DNA from: Chloranthus sessilifolius
Taxonomy: Eukaryota; Streptophyta; Magnoliopsida; Chloranthales; Chloranthaceae
Reading direction: 5' to 3'
Assembly (NCBI GenBank): GCA_021018995.1
Contig: CM037598.1
Span: 50,111,185 to 50,175,184 of the forward strand
Length of the DNA: 64,000 bases
Both the position numbers and the translations under genes were made by a program. Positions within the stretch are counted from its first letter, which is position 1, and each line of letters begins with the position of its first letter. This document shows positions 10,670 to 22,214 of the stretch, piece by piece. The notes beneath the pieces are model-generated. The model had not been told where the DNA came from. It ran no database searches and saw only the letters and a program-made list of their open reading frames with translations.

Positions 10670-11653
10670 GACAAACCATTTGCCCAATTTGGGCATCCAG
10701 ATTTTGAGTTTAATTCCTATTCCCCCATTTCCAAATCAGATAGTTTGTCTGAAATCCCTGTAATAGCCTCACTTTTACTTGCAATTGAGAGCTGTGAGAT
10801 ACTTCTGTAATTCAAAGGAGAGTTATATTCAAGACTACAAATCTGAGAGCTGTTTAAGCTGTGCTCTGTAATTGTAATGGTGAATTTGAAAAGGTTGTCA
10901 GAACTGCATTCTCCATTGGACTCATGTTAAGGGTTCCCTCGATCTCCTTCTGCATTAGACTCCTTTAGATTTACTATTTTTCATGCAATTTCCTTGATTC
11001 ATTAATCACATGAGAGTTAGTGTTTGTAACCTAGTCTCTCACGGCATTTGTAGTGATGTTTCTTGTTCTAAATTAAGGATTTGGATTAAAGACTATTGGA
11101 TGGTTTGTGGCCATTAAAGTGATGGACTATAGCCATAGCTTAAACCTAATCCTTGAATTAGATTTATTTCTCTTACATCTCGCTTGTAGCAGATAAAGAT
11201 TGGATCATCTCTCTTGAGTCATCATTCTCATTATATTTCAAGGACCAAATCAAAGTTAGATATTACTTCTCCATTTTTATAAGTTTACCTCAAACGTTCC
11301 CCCAACTCGGATCTGGATCATTTAGTTTAACTTTTACTTTTATCATTTAGTTAATGTGACAAATTCAACCTCCCATCTTATGTGCTTTCTAGATAGGATA
11401 AGAGGCCAGATCTGGTAGCTCAGATCTGGAGGTTTATCTTGCATTTTAGAAAAATTCTCTATGGACGATCTTTTACTCACTTACATTTAAAACTTGCTAC
11501 AATTGGCCCTGATCTTGCAGGCTAATTCACTTCTATCTATGCTGATACTTCTTTACTCTTTTTAATATTCTAGATTCATTATAGCTTAGCAGTTGCAAAC
11601 CTGTTTTCAAAACACAAATAAATCAAGCACACTTAGAAGCAACAACAAGTTTT

Positions 11654-11671
11654 TAGCGCCGCTGCCGGGGA
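11654..11671 (+). promoter_or_regulatory. Primer-binding site, tRNA-Asp
   Basis: TAGCGCCGCTGCCGGGGA starts 6 nt after the LTR. From known plant tRNA-Asp 3' ends the perfect complement would be TGGCGCCGTTGCCGGGGA, giving two mismatches. tRNA-Asp priming is typical of Athila and related elements. Confidence 0.85.
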
Positions 11672-11816
11672 ATTTGTTCTAAAATAGGTAGACCTAAGTT
11701 TTCACTTTTATTTTTATATCAGTACTAAACTATTCTATTGTTTATACCTGTGCAGTTATTCATATCCAATTTATGAAGAAGGGAAACTACTTAAAAAGGA
11801 ATTCTGAAGATTTGCT

Positions 11817-13500
11817 GTGAATAATCAGATTTTTTTTCTGAGTTGTATGTTTGGTAGGAGGACTCTCAGCCCTGAGATTGTCCCACTGAATTTAGAAGTT
11901 GAAAGGCTACTACGAACCAAACAAACAACACAGAATTCTGCTACTATGGGTGAAGAACCTCGACTTTTGAGGGATTACTTTGCACCTGGTGCTTATAATT
12001 CTCCCTTTTGTATTCAATTTCCAACTGTTGAAGGAAATTATGAGATCAAATCATCGACCATCTAAATGCTTCCTTCCTTCCATGGGTTGAGTAAGGAAGA
12101 TCCATACAAACATGTGGATGAATTCTTGGCTCTTTGCACCACATTCAACATAGTTGGACTTGGTCCAGAAGCAACCAAGCATAGGCTCTTTCCTTTTTCA
12201 TTAAAGGATAAAGCTAGAGCATGGTTATCTATGTTAGCACCAAATGGTATCACTTCTTGGAATGATTTGCAGTGTCAATTTTTAGCCAAATATTTCCCAA
12301 TGTCTAAAACAAGCCAATTGAGATAAAGTATCATTTCTTTCTCACAAAACTCAACTGAAACTTTCCATGAAGCATGGGAACGATTTAAGGAACTTTTAAG
12401 GCAATGTCCTCATCATCAAATTCCCAGATGGCAGCTGGTTCAAAGCTTCTATCAAGGAATTGATCAAAAAACAAAATATGGTGGATGCCTCTGTGGAGGC
12501 ACTTACTTGCAAAAAAAAAGTTGAGGAGGTTTGGGACTTATTTGAAGTAATTGGTGAAAACTCAACTCAACAGGAATCTCTCAAGAGATATTGAAAATCT
12601 GCTAGGTTGAACAATCAAGAACCCACCGAAGATTTATGAGGTGAATGAGTTGGAAAGAAAGATGGAAAATTTAACCACAAAGTTTGATAGATTGATGGAC
12701 TCACTTAAAAATCCAAATGGTGCAAGAGTAGAGGAGGCATGTCTGATATGCCAGTCCCCTACTCATTCAATTGACCAATGTCCTGCTTTGCTGCAGTTCC
12801 CAGATTTAATGGTGGAACAAGCTCATGCTGCTCAATCATTTGGACAGATGCAGTCAAATGAATATCCATGGAGAGGGCACCCCAATTTGAGGTGGAACCA
12901 AGGGAATTATCAATCACAACAGCAGCAACAACCAAAGAACCAAATGCCTTTCAAAATTGCACAGCCTTATCAACAGAATTTTTATGCCAAACCAAATTTT
13001 CAGCAGCCCATTCCACAACAACACGTAGCGAATCGCCGATTCAAACCCCTTCCAGGTACCCTTCTTTTGAAGATCAAGTCCTAAATTCACTCCATAATTT
13101 AGGATCTTTAACTCAGACTATGAATTTTCATAGCCAGAGCATAAAGAAGATTGAAGAAACATTGGGACAGCTTTCAAATACTTTGGCCAAAAGAGAGGAA
13201 GGAAAGTTACCCAGCCAACCTTTGAACAATCCCAAATGACAGTTCATGGTTGGAGAAGCTTCTAATTCACATGAAGAAGAAAAAACTGTCACAACTTTGA
13301 GAAGTGGAAGAATTATAAATAACAAAGTGGGTACTGAAGAAGAAAAAAATGAGGAAAATGATAAAGATATGCAAAGAGACAAGATAATGATAGCAAAGTA
13401 AAATATGGACCTCAGAAAAATCAAAGGAAAAACAAAAAATTCAAAAAATTTCTGAAAATGCTTCCAAAGCTGTAGATGAAGGACTAGTTCCTCATTTACC
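11817..13500 (+). pseudogene. Element D gag
   Basis: Nucleocapsid and capsid precursor. The likely start is the ATG at 11946 (MGEEPRLL) or an upstream one. Recognisable parts are the SPFCIQFP..EGNYEIKSS block, the capsid-like segment KEDPYKHVDEFLALC...FPFSLKDKARAWL (12066-12326), a later WERFKELLRQCPHHQIP segment, a CLICQSPTHSIDQC zinc knuckle near 12750, and a Gln-rich stretch (12890-13020). A TAA interrupts near 12062 and frameshifts occur near 12325-12640 and 13030. C and F carry homologous gag. The protein ends near the TLRSGR segment before protease. Confidence 0.85.
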
Positions 13501-13513
13501 ATTTCCTCATGCA

Positions 13514-14328
13514 ATGAAATTTGTCTCCCCTTTTGATAAAGGGAACACAAAAATAGATGAAATGATGGAGACTTTCAAGCAAGTCAAGATAAATCTACCT
13601 TTGCTTGAGGCAATCAAACAAATTCCAGCATATGCAAAATTTTTGAAAAATGTTTGCATTCACAAAAGACAGTCTAGGATACAGTTATCCAAGAAGGTCT
13701 TTGCTGTGGAAAGAGTTAATCAGGTGTTATCCATTGCCACACCTCCTAAACTTCAAGATCCTGGAATCCCCACAATCCCTTGCATTATTGGGGAACATAC
13801 CATTGAAAAGGCTTTAATAGATCTGGGTGCTAGTGTCAACCTACTTCCATATTCTGTATATGAGAAACTAGGTTTGGGAGAATTAAAACCCACTCATGTG
13901 GTGTTACAACTAGCGCATGATCCGAAAGGAAGCCAGTTGGGATGATTGAAGATGTGTTGGTGGGAGTAGATAAATTTTTCTATCCTGCTGATTTTCTAGT
14001 TTTGGACATGGAACCTACCAAAAGCAAAACTTCCATCCCTGTCATTTTGGGAAGACCATTCCTGGCTAGAGTAAATGCTTGCATTCAATGCAGGTCTGGT
14101 ATTATGGAAGTCTCTTTTGAAAACATGAAGGTAAAATTAAATGTTTATAATGTAGTCACACAGCCTCAATTCAGCTCTGAAGAATGTTTTCATGTTGATC
14201 TATTGGATGAACTGGTAGAAGGGACTTTACAACAGTTTCTGCAATGTGAAGATTTCACCACAGATGTTAAAGATGCTTGGGGAATTCTGAGGAAGAAACA
14301 GTTTGTATCTCAAATTCTGAGGAAATAA
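13514..14328 (+). pseudogene. Element D aspartic protease region
   Basis: Two frames, 13514-13945 and 13942-14328, together hold the retroviral-type aspartic protease. The active site reads DLGAS (residues 103-107 of the first frame) within EKALIDLGASVNLLPYSVYE. The later conserved strand reads VILGRPFLA in the second frame. DLGA in place of DTGA or DSGA is the usual Athila form rather than a defect. A frameshift near 13930-13945 splits it. It cleaves Gag-Pol in an active element. Confidence 0.85.
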
Positions 14329-16219
14329 ATGTTGTGCAAGGAACTCATAATCAATCAGCAAGTTTCTCTTCTTGGAAACCTGCTACTCTTCCCCTTCCAC
14401 AAACAGCTAAGGTACCTTTGTTACCTTCTTTTCTTAGCCCACCTGAATTAGAACTGAAGCAGCTGCCAGAAATTTTGAAATATGTGTTTTTAAGAGATCA
14501 TAAATCATTGCCTGCAATTATTTCTTCCTCCCTCACAAAGGAGCAAGAGGAAGAGCTGTTGATTGTTTTGAAAGAACATAGAAGGGCAATGGGCTGGACT
14601 ATTGCTGATTTGGGAGGAATCAGTCCAGCTGTTTGCATGCACAAAATCCATTTGGAAGAAGATGCAAAGCCTTCTAGGGAAATGCAAAGGAGGCTGAACC
14701 CTCGTATGCAAGAAGTGGTCATGAAAGAGGTTGTTAAGTTGTTGGATGCAGGGGTCATTTACCCCATTTCAGATTCAGCTTGGGTGGCACCTACACAGGT
14801 GGTACCTAAGAAATCTGGGATCACTGTTGTAACCTCAGATTCTGGTGAGCTTATGTCAACCAGACAAACAACTGGGTGGAGGGTCTGTATTGATTACAGA
14901 AAATTAAATTCAATGACCAGAAAAGACCATTTCCCCCTCCCATTCATTGATCAGATTTTAGATAAGCTAGCAGGAAAAGCTTATTACTATTTTCTTGATG
15001 GTTACTCTGGTTACAACCAGATCCCTGTGTACCCACAAGATCAGGAAAAGACCACATTCACTTGCCCTTTTGGCACTTTTGCCTATAGGAGAATGCCTTT
15101 TGGTCTTTGTAATGCTCCTGCTACCTTTCAAAGATGCATGTATTCTATTTTCTCTGATATGATTGACCAATTTATGGAGATTTTTATGGATGATTTTTCA
15201 ATCTACGGAGACAGTTTTTCCCAGTGTTTACATCATCTCAAATTGGTATTACAGAGATGTGAAGAAACCAATCTAATTTTGAGCTGGGAAAAGAGCCATT
15301 TCATGGTCACCCAAGGCATTGTCCTTGGCCATGTTGTTTCCCACAAGGGCATTGAGGTGGACAGAGTAAAAATTGATTTGCACATTTACCACCTCCCAAA
15401 ACTGTTAAACAAATCAGAAGTTTTTTGGGACATGCTGGATTTTACAGAAGGTTCATTAAGGACTTCAGTAAAATAATCAACCCTCTTTGTCATTTGTTGT
15501 GCCAAGATGTCCCTTTTGTTTTCAATAATGAATGCATGAAGGCTTTTGAATTCTTAAAAAATTGTTTGATTTCAGCTCCAATATTGCAGTCTCCAGATTA
15601 TTCACTACCTTTTGAACTGATGTGTGATGCATCAGATTATGCTTTGGGAGCTGTCCTTGGACAGAGAAAGGAAAAGCTGCCTCATGTCATAGCTTATGCC
15701 AGTAGATCAATGATTGATGCACAGCTCAATTACACAACAACTGAGAAGGAGCTGCTGGCAATTGTTTTTGCTTTAGAGAAATTCAGGTCATATGTCTTGG
15801 GTTCACAAATAGTGGTGTTCACTGACCACTCTCCCTTGAAATACCTTCTGTCTAAGGACACCAAACCAAGATTAATCAGGTGGATTCTCCTATTACAGGA
15901 ATTTGATTTACAGATCAAAGATAAAAAGGGGGTGGAGAATGTGGTGGCTGATCACCTGTCTAGAATTTTAACTGCTAAGATTGATAGGCTGCCTATCAAT
16001 GAATCTTTCCCTGATGAGCAACTTTTTGCCATTAGTGTACACACTCCTTGGTTTGCAAACATAGTCAACTTTTTGGCTACTGGAAGAATTCCTCAACATT
16101 GGAATAAAATGGATAAAGATCTTTTCTTCTCAAAGGTTAAACATTTCATTTGGGAAGATCCTTATCTGTTTAAGAGTTGTACAGACCAAATAATAAGAAG
16201 ATGTGTCCCTGACCAATAA
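14277..16219 (+). pseudogene. Element D reverse transcriptase and RNase H
   Basis: RT starts with a linker (14277-14700), then the WVAPTQVVPKK, VCIDYRKLNSM, FLDGYSGYNQIPV and TFTCPFGTFAYRRMPFG blocks and the catalytic FMDDF near 15184-15197. A frameshift near 15400-15430 joins it to 15425-16219, which carries FYRRFIKDFSK and the RNase H. RNase H acidic residues appear in CDASDYALG, TEKELLA, FTDHS and VADHLSR. Together they copy the element RNA into DNA and remove the template. Apart from the frameshift this is the best-preserved pol in the window. Confidence 0.92.
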
Positions 16220-17332
16220 TTTCATAGAATACTTTCGATGTGTCATGAACAGGCCTGTGGAGGTCATTTTAGTGGAAACAAAACTGCTGCAAAGGTTTTG
16301 CAGTGTGGATTTTATTGGCCTACACTTTTCAAAGATGCTCTGCAGCATTGTAAGTCTTAGCGGTAATCCGAGAAATTGGGCAAGATTTCAAGAGAAACTC
16401 AATGCCTTCTGACCCTATTTTGGTAGTTGAGTTGTTTGATGTTTGGGGGATAGACTTCATGGGTCCCTTTCCTCCTTCCAATGGGTATAATTTCATTTTA
16501 GTAGCTATGGATTATGTATCCAAATGGATTGAAGCCACAGCCACTAAAACAAACGATCACAAAGTGGTTCTTAAATTTCTTAAGGATCACATTTTTTCCA
16601 GGTTTGGTTTTCCCAGAGCCATTATCAGTGATGGGGGAAGCCATTTTTGTAATAAATATTTTGAAACTTTATTAAAAAAATACTTTGTGACTCATAGAGT
16701 AGCCACTCCATATCATCCACAAACCAGTGGACAAGTGAAGATTTCCAATAGAGAAATCAAACATATCCTGGAAAAGACTGTGAAGAAGGACAGAAAGGAT
16801 TGGTCCTTTAAGCTGAATGATACATTGTGGGCATACAGGACAGCCTATAAAACCCCAATTGGCATGTCCCCATTCAGGTTGGTCTATGGCAAAGCATTCC
16901 ATTTACCAGTGGAGTTAGAATATAAAGCCTTTTGGGCCATTAAAACATTGAACATGGATCTAATTACTGCTGGTAATCACAGGAAACTGCAACTTGCTGA
17001 GTTGGAGGAGCTGAGAATGGATGCATACACAAATTCAAGATTTTACAAAGAGAAAATCAAAACTTTCCATGATAAAAATTTATTGAGAAAAGAGTTCACA
17101 GCTGGCTCTAAGGTATGGTTATTTAACTCAAAACTCAAGTTTTTTTCGGGAAAGCTGAGATCCAGATGGGAAGGGCCATATCATCGTTCATTCGAGGCGG
17201 CTCCTTACTGACATCCTTGATCCAAGTAATGGAAGAATCTTGAAAGTAAATGGTCAGAGGCTCAAACCATGCATTGAAAATACCCAGGAGCCTGTGCTGC
17301 CCATCTATCATCACGAACCTCCCCAAATCTGA
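16220..17332 (+). pseudogene. Element D integrase
   Basis: The zinc-binding region lies at 16220-16380 but is out of frame with the core. The core at 16402-17211 has [11 protein letters not shown] (Asp18), IISDGGSHF (Asp77) and [10 protein letters not shown]. The DDE catalytic Glu is expected 36 residues after the second Asp, but Lys113 (AAG, 16738-16740) is present, so this integrase should be dead even apart from frameshifts. The C-terminal part continues out of frame from about 17190 to a TGA at 17330 with the LKVNGQRLKP segment. No chromodomain is seen. Confidence 0.88.
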
Positions 17333-17411
17333 TGGTAGATAACTGTACATTATGTTTTTATTTCATAGTTTTTGCTTAGTTTCTTTGTTTCTATTTTTAT
17401 TCATGAGTTGT
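17333..17411 (+). other. Short spacer after element D pol
   Basis: About 80 bp of T-rich sequence with no coding potential, between the integrase stop and the internal array. Confidence 0.4.
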
Positions 17412-17710
17412 CTCTTTTCGCATGGTTTAAATATGTGAAAAGTTAAGTCGCAAAGTAATAATTATCTTTTCGCAAAGTTCAATTTACTTTTCGAAAAGAC
17501 TCTGAATTTGTAATGAACTGCTCGAAAGCAAGGATTTGCTTTTCGAATAGTTGGTTCTGAAGCTATTTTCTTTTCGAATGGTACGGATGCCATTCACAGT
17601 TATCAAAAGGTCTATTTTGGAACTTTTCAAAAACTTAAAAAGGACTTTGTGAAATTAACTCTGAGCATATTTAAACCCTTTCGAAGCAAGGGTTTCATAT
17701 TCGAAAGCTT
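17412..17710 (+). promoter_or_regulatory. Internal motif array and TATA-like box of element D
   Basis: About ten copies of the LTR motif: TCTTTTCGCAT, AGTCGCAAAG, TCTTTTCGCAAAG (17465-17477), CTTTTCGAAAAG, GCTTTTCGAATAG, TCTTTTCGAATGG, CCTTTCGAAG and TTCGAAAG. TGTGAAAAG at about 17434 looks like a CpG-decayed copy. A TATTTAAA box is at 17668-17675, about 310 bp before the extra ORF start. Confidence 0.65.
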
Positions 17711-17983
17711 TCTAAAGAACGACCTGTTCCACAGAAACCCTATTTCTTTCTTTCCTTGCGTGATTTGAGAATCTTGCCACACTTTTCTTCACCTTTGTTC
17801 GATGATTTGAGTTTTCAAAGAAGGATTTTAGCTTCTGGTCTGGGGGATTTCAGCAAGCAACCAACACATTCAATCAAAAACCCTAGATCTCGGTATTTCT
17901 CTGCGCATTCTCTCTGTTTATCATTTGAAAATTTTGATTTTGTGTCAGTATCTGTTGTGGGCATTTTCATACATCAATTTAGA

Positions 17984-20443
17984 ATGGGAAAAGTGGAGAA
18001 ATGGTTGGCTGCCATGTTCCCAAAATCCTCTGCTAAGAAAGTTAGCAAACCTACCCCAAATGGAAAAACCAAAACTTTAGCCAAAAGAAAACTATCAATG
18101 GATAAAGCGGATAGGGTGGAGAAAGGAAAGAAAGTGAGACATGAGGAACCCATCCCTGCAGCGGCTAGTCCTGAGCCTGAGCTTTCGCCTCTGCCTATAC
18201 ATTTGGTACTACCAAATCCATTTATTGAAGCTCAGAAGCTAATTCCTAAGCTGATTGTGGACGAAACTTTTTTCGTCGACAAACCAGATTGTCTGCTATC
18301 TCTAAGATACATGAGAGATGCCTCACTAAGCAATATCCTTACCCCTCTGCCAGAGAAAATTTACCCGCGAATGGTGAAGTTATGGTACCAAAACCTGGTA
18401 AAGGTCACTGAAAGAGATGCTGATGTCCCTACCCTGGTTAACTTTATTGATGATTGCAATCTAACTGTCACATTTGAAGACATAGGGAATGATTTGGGGA
18501 TACCCTTCCAATTTGATCCTTCTGGTCCATTGGCTGCTTCAGAAATAGCCTCCTTTAGAGAAATGGCTGCACATTTAACCCAAGGAATTGTTGGCACTGG
18601 ACAGTCCATCATGAGGAGAGACCTAGCCCCCCAATTTTTATTGATGGATTCCATTCTGAGGGGAAGTTTTTATGTCACCGGGCACAGCCAAGAGAGAAGA
18701 ACACCAATTCTAGAGGCTCTCTTTCATTTTTCTAAGGCGGTTTTCAATGCCCCTATGTTAATTTTGAAGCCATGGTGATATTAGTGCCAAGTTGAAAAAG
18801 GAGCGTAAATTAGTCGGCCTCCCATTTGGTAGATTGATCTGCCCTCCTCGAGCCAAGTTTGACATTGATAACCAAGAGCCATTTGAAGTCATTGCTCACA
18901 ATTTTGGGAAAAAGGCTTGGACTACAAGCCAAGCCATCTTGAGAAGGCGAGAGAGGAAGGTGAACTTGCACCGCACTGCGTTGTTAATGAACTTGCACAC
19001 CGCACTGCACCTCAAATGTTAATGAACCTGCCCCTGCAGCTCCCTTAGAACCGGTTTTGCCAGATCCTGAGGTGACCAGCTCTTTAGCTGCACCACTTCT
19101 TGAAGCAGCTCTGCCAGACCCTGTGGTGACCAGCTCTTTAGCTGCACCCATTTTTGAAGAAACTATCCTTCCCATGGTGACCAGCTCTTCAGCTGCACCA
19201 ATTCTTGAGGAAGTTGGCCTTTTACCCTCCTCCCCTAGTCCAGCCCCTGCCACTTCACCTATCCCAGTTGTCCCATCTCCCATACCCTCCATTATTCCAA
19301 TTGTAGATTTCCCCTCTACACCAACCACTCCAACCATACTCACACCACCAATTTCTCCCACCAATGCCCATGTTTTGGCTGCAGACTTTATTGCCCAATC
19401 TCCCTGCACTCCTCTACTCCAAAGCCCCTCAAATTCACCTGCTCATTCAGCCCACACACCTGAAGTATCCCATACACCTGAACCTGAGCCTTTCACTACA
19501 GAGGCTTATTCCTCCTTAATGGGATCTATTTTTGAAACCGTGGGGCTTGAACCTATCCCTATACCTGACCCTCATCATTTCACTCACTTACCTACTTCTC
19601 CCTTTACAGCCATTGCACTCCACCCTCCACTTCAGTTGTACCAGTCCCTACTATGCTCACCTCTCCCCCACCTGCATCTATTAACCAAATACTTGCCTAC
19701 CTCCAATCCATCCAAGCCCAACTACAACTCAACACAGAAAACCAGTCTGTGACCAATGAACTTCTCCAAACCTTAGCCTCCACATCCCACACAACCACCA
19801 TTACCCCTGTACCTACTGTTGATTCCCATCTACCCAAACTGAACCTGAAGTCCCTCTGGTTGCGTCCCCTTCACCACTCCTCACTTTCTCTAAGCAAGCC
19901 ACTCAGACCGACCCTGAAGTCCTCCTTCTGGACACTTCTTCTCCCCCTCCCACAGCTGGGACACCTTTGGTCCCCTACCATTCCATTCCCCTTCCCAGAT
20001 TTGCCACCCTCAGAAGAGCCATGGAAGAAAATCCTTATATCTGTAGAGATGTTCTAAAGGGATTAGCTGATTTACAAGCCTACATTAGAACCCCTTATGA
20101 AAACCAGATTCGGAAATTGGAGCTATTTATGATATTTGAGAGAGAGAAAATGAAGGACTTACTGGGTCAAACCTTTCAGATGGTTCGGAGTGAGCAGCAC
20201 AAGGTGACCATGTTGCAAGCACAGCTTGACCAGGAAAAACTGAAGACCACTAGACTTGGCAAGTACATTGGCCTCACCAAAAAGATCAAATCAGAGGAGT
20301 ACACTGAGCTGCAAAACACAATCCAGGAGAAAGCTCAATCAAGTTCAGACTCCAATACTGATTCTAGTTCTGATTCTGACAGTGACTCCAGTTCTGAGCC
20401 AATTGAACCAACTTATGATACAGATTTTGACCCCAGTTATTAA
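17984..20443 (+). pseudogene. Element D extra ORF (conserved Athila 3' ORF)
   Basis: I choose ATG 17984 (MGKVEKWLAA) because the 76 codons before it match no other copy. Residues 1-55 are Lys-rich. The core, about 70-262, has YPRMVKLWYQNL (127-138), FIDDCNLTVTFEDIGNDLGIP (154-174), MRRDLAPQFLLMDSIL (210-225) and VTGHSQERRTPILEAL. Frameshifts near 18745-18780 lead to 18792-19022. A Pro/Ser/Thr-rich region (19057-19650) contains three copies of an 18-residue unit starting VTSS. Then follow an IQAQLQLNTENQ segment, NPYICRDVLKG with a coiled coil, and a Ser/Asp-rich acidic tail to the stop at 20443. There is no signal peptide or membrane segment. Athila 3' ORFs are often called env-like; the layout here looks nuclear. 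Function unknown. Confidence 0.8.
19069..19222 (+). repeat. Triplicated unit in element D extra ORF
   Basis: Three consecutive units of about 54 bp begin GTGACCAGCTCTT and encode VTSS(L/S)AAP followed by a Glu-rich piece. Just upstream (18960-19035) another short duplication carries CTTGCACCGCACTGC-like text. The low-complexity linker of this protein is expanding by tandem duplication. Confidence 0.75.
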
Positions 20444-20598
20444 AGCACTTTGTACTTATCTGCGGTATAAGTTTGTAATATAAATTCTGGTTTTTCTTGT
20501 GAAATTACTGTGCATTTCTGTCTGTCCTCTTGGCATCATGATTTTTTTTCTTGCTTATGTCTCTTCTCTGCTTTGGACCAATGTGGACCCTGCTCCCC

Positions 20599-20615
20599 TT
20601 TGGTTTGGGGGTGTG
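20599..20615 (+). promoter_or_regulatory. Internal polypurine-like tract of element D
   Basis: TTTGGTTTGGGGGTGTG lies about 160 bp after the extra ORF and matches the terminal tract at 22200-22216 except for the first bases. Confidence 0.55.
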
Positions 20616-22029
20616 ACTGAAAATAAAGTACAGCTTATGATCAGTGGAATTTTTGAAAATAAAGTAATTTCACACCTGCTGTTTTGAAAAAAAAAAAAAA
20701 GAAAAATATGAAGAAGTTAAAAACTTTTTGAAATTAATTTCTAGTGTAATTCTAATACTTTCATGAAGTGAATGTTAGGAAATTTCCAAAAGAAAATTGA
20801 TGTTTTAGTAAACCTAAAAAGAAGGAAAACAGTGATGATACACCTCAGGAATTTGATAAAAAAACCACACCCAGTGAGGTTTGGGCCTGAAATGTATTCT
20901 TTGGAGGTATGAATTGGCAATTTTTTCTGCTTTTGGGACTGATTGAACCTGCTTACTTGCACTAGAAGTTACACATATCCAAATTGAAATAATTTGATAG
21001 CACTCGTGATATTAAAGACATGATGTAAGGCCTCCTTTTGAACAGTTTGAACCTTACAAAGCCCCACCTTTTGAAACTGCCCTTGATACACACCATTTGA
21101 GCTTTACAAATCTAAGATTCCTTTAAAACCTCATCTAATCACCTCATCAACTTCATTTAGCCTAACCCTCACTCCGAGAAGTCAGAAGATAAAGGGAAGG
21201 AAGCTGAAGAAAGGAGAATTGAGTAACAATTTGACAACAAAAGAAGAGTACAAGTTGAAGGCAATGATGTAACAGCAGAGGAAATGTGGCATTCCAGTCA
21301 ATGCTAATTTGAAAAAAATAAATAAATAAATAAAAATATTTGAGCAAAACAAAAAGAGAGAAGGCATTTCATTGGAAGTTTGAAAAAGAAAGAGAAAAAG
21401 ATGGCCACTTTGGCTCTGGAAATTCAAAGAAGAAAATGAAAATATGCTGAAGTAAAGAAGGTTTGTGTATCACCTCCTTACCTTGACTGACTTCTCAAAT
21501 TTGAACACCATTCCACCCCTTTATTCTTGAGAAATTTCACCCATAAGCCACATTACAACCCCAATAAAGTCCTTACTGATCAATGATGGATTGAGCTATT
21601 ACATGGAGATAAGAATTTGTGTAATCTATGGTGAAAAGAGCAGTGAATTCCGAACTAAAAGCAATGCCTATGCTCATGCTTACAGTCCTATTTGAGGGCT
21701 GTAACTGCTCTTGAGCCGTGTAAAATAGTACAACCCTCTTACTTGCATGTTGAGTGAAAATCCTAGTGAGAGTTGGGTTTGAAATCAACTCATTGGGGTA
21801 ACATCAAAGCCGGATTCCTAAATAGAAGGCAAGCAGTTCATTAATTTTTCTTGTAAATAACGTTTGACATAAATTGACTGAGTAGTAACAAGAATTACAG
21901 CAGAATTTTAGTTTTGAACTTATGTTTTTTGAAAAATCTTCTTACAACATGACTGATGCAGGTGTGAATAAACAGATTGGATGAAAGTTCGCTATAACAG
22001 AACTACTGTAATCTTAACTGATTCATTAG
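20616..22029 (+). other. Element D 3' non-coding tail
   Basis: No supported gene. A poly-A run is at 20687-20700. Segments around 21500-21800 (AAGCCACATTACAACCCC, and TGTAACTGCTCTTGAGC) have counterparts in the tails of C and F, which argues for a conserved untranslated region rather than filler. Confidence 0.5.
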
Positions 22030-22143
22030 AGAAGTTTGTGGGTACCTTCACTGAAAACCCTCAGGAGACTTCACTCCTCCACTAGGGATCACCTAGGGGT
22101 TTAAAAGGCTTGTTGCATATGCTAAATGCAACTGTGCTCCCTA
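22030..22143 (+). ncRNA. Conserved 3' structured block (element D copy)
   Basis: The stem AGGAG (22063-22067) pairs with CTCCT (22074-22078) over a 6-nt loop. AAACCC (22055-22060) can pair with GGGTTT (22097-22102). GCATATGC follows. Shared with C and F in full and with A in part. Confidence 0.55.
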
Positions 22144-22199
22144 CAAAAGTGGTTGTATACTTTGTTTTTATTTTGTCTTTGCTCAGGGACTAGCAAAGC

Positions 22200-22214
22200 T
22201 TAGGTTTGGGGGTG
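22200..22214 (+). promoter_or_regulatory. Polypurine tract of element D
   Basis: TTAGGTTTGGGGGTG abuts the 3' LTR start TGTTGAGAAC. It is preceded by CTCAGGGACTAGCAAAG, also conserved in C and F. Confidence 0.88.

Larger units (their letters stand above)
9812..11647 (+). repeat. Element D 5' LTR
   Basis: It begins TGTTGAGAAC and ends AGCAACAACA, and pairs with 22215-24062. A motif array lies at 10095-10305, a TATAAATA box at 10662-10669 and the shared Athila LTR-end block at 11458-11521. Length 1836 bp. Confidence 0.95.

Noticed and set aside
10530-11430. Recurrent AGATCTG words in D and other LTRs as another family motif
   Set aside because: The word occurs in B, C, D and F LTRs alike and is short; not family-specific and no matching internal array was seen.
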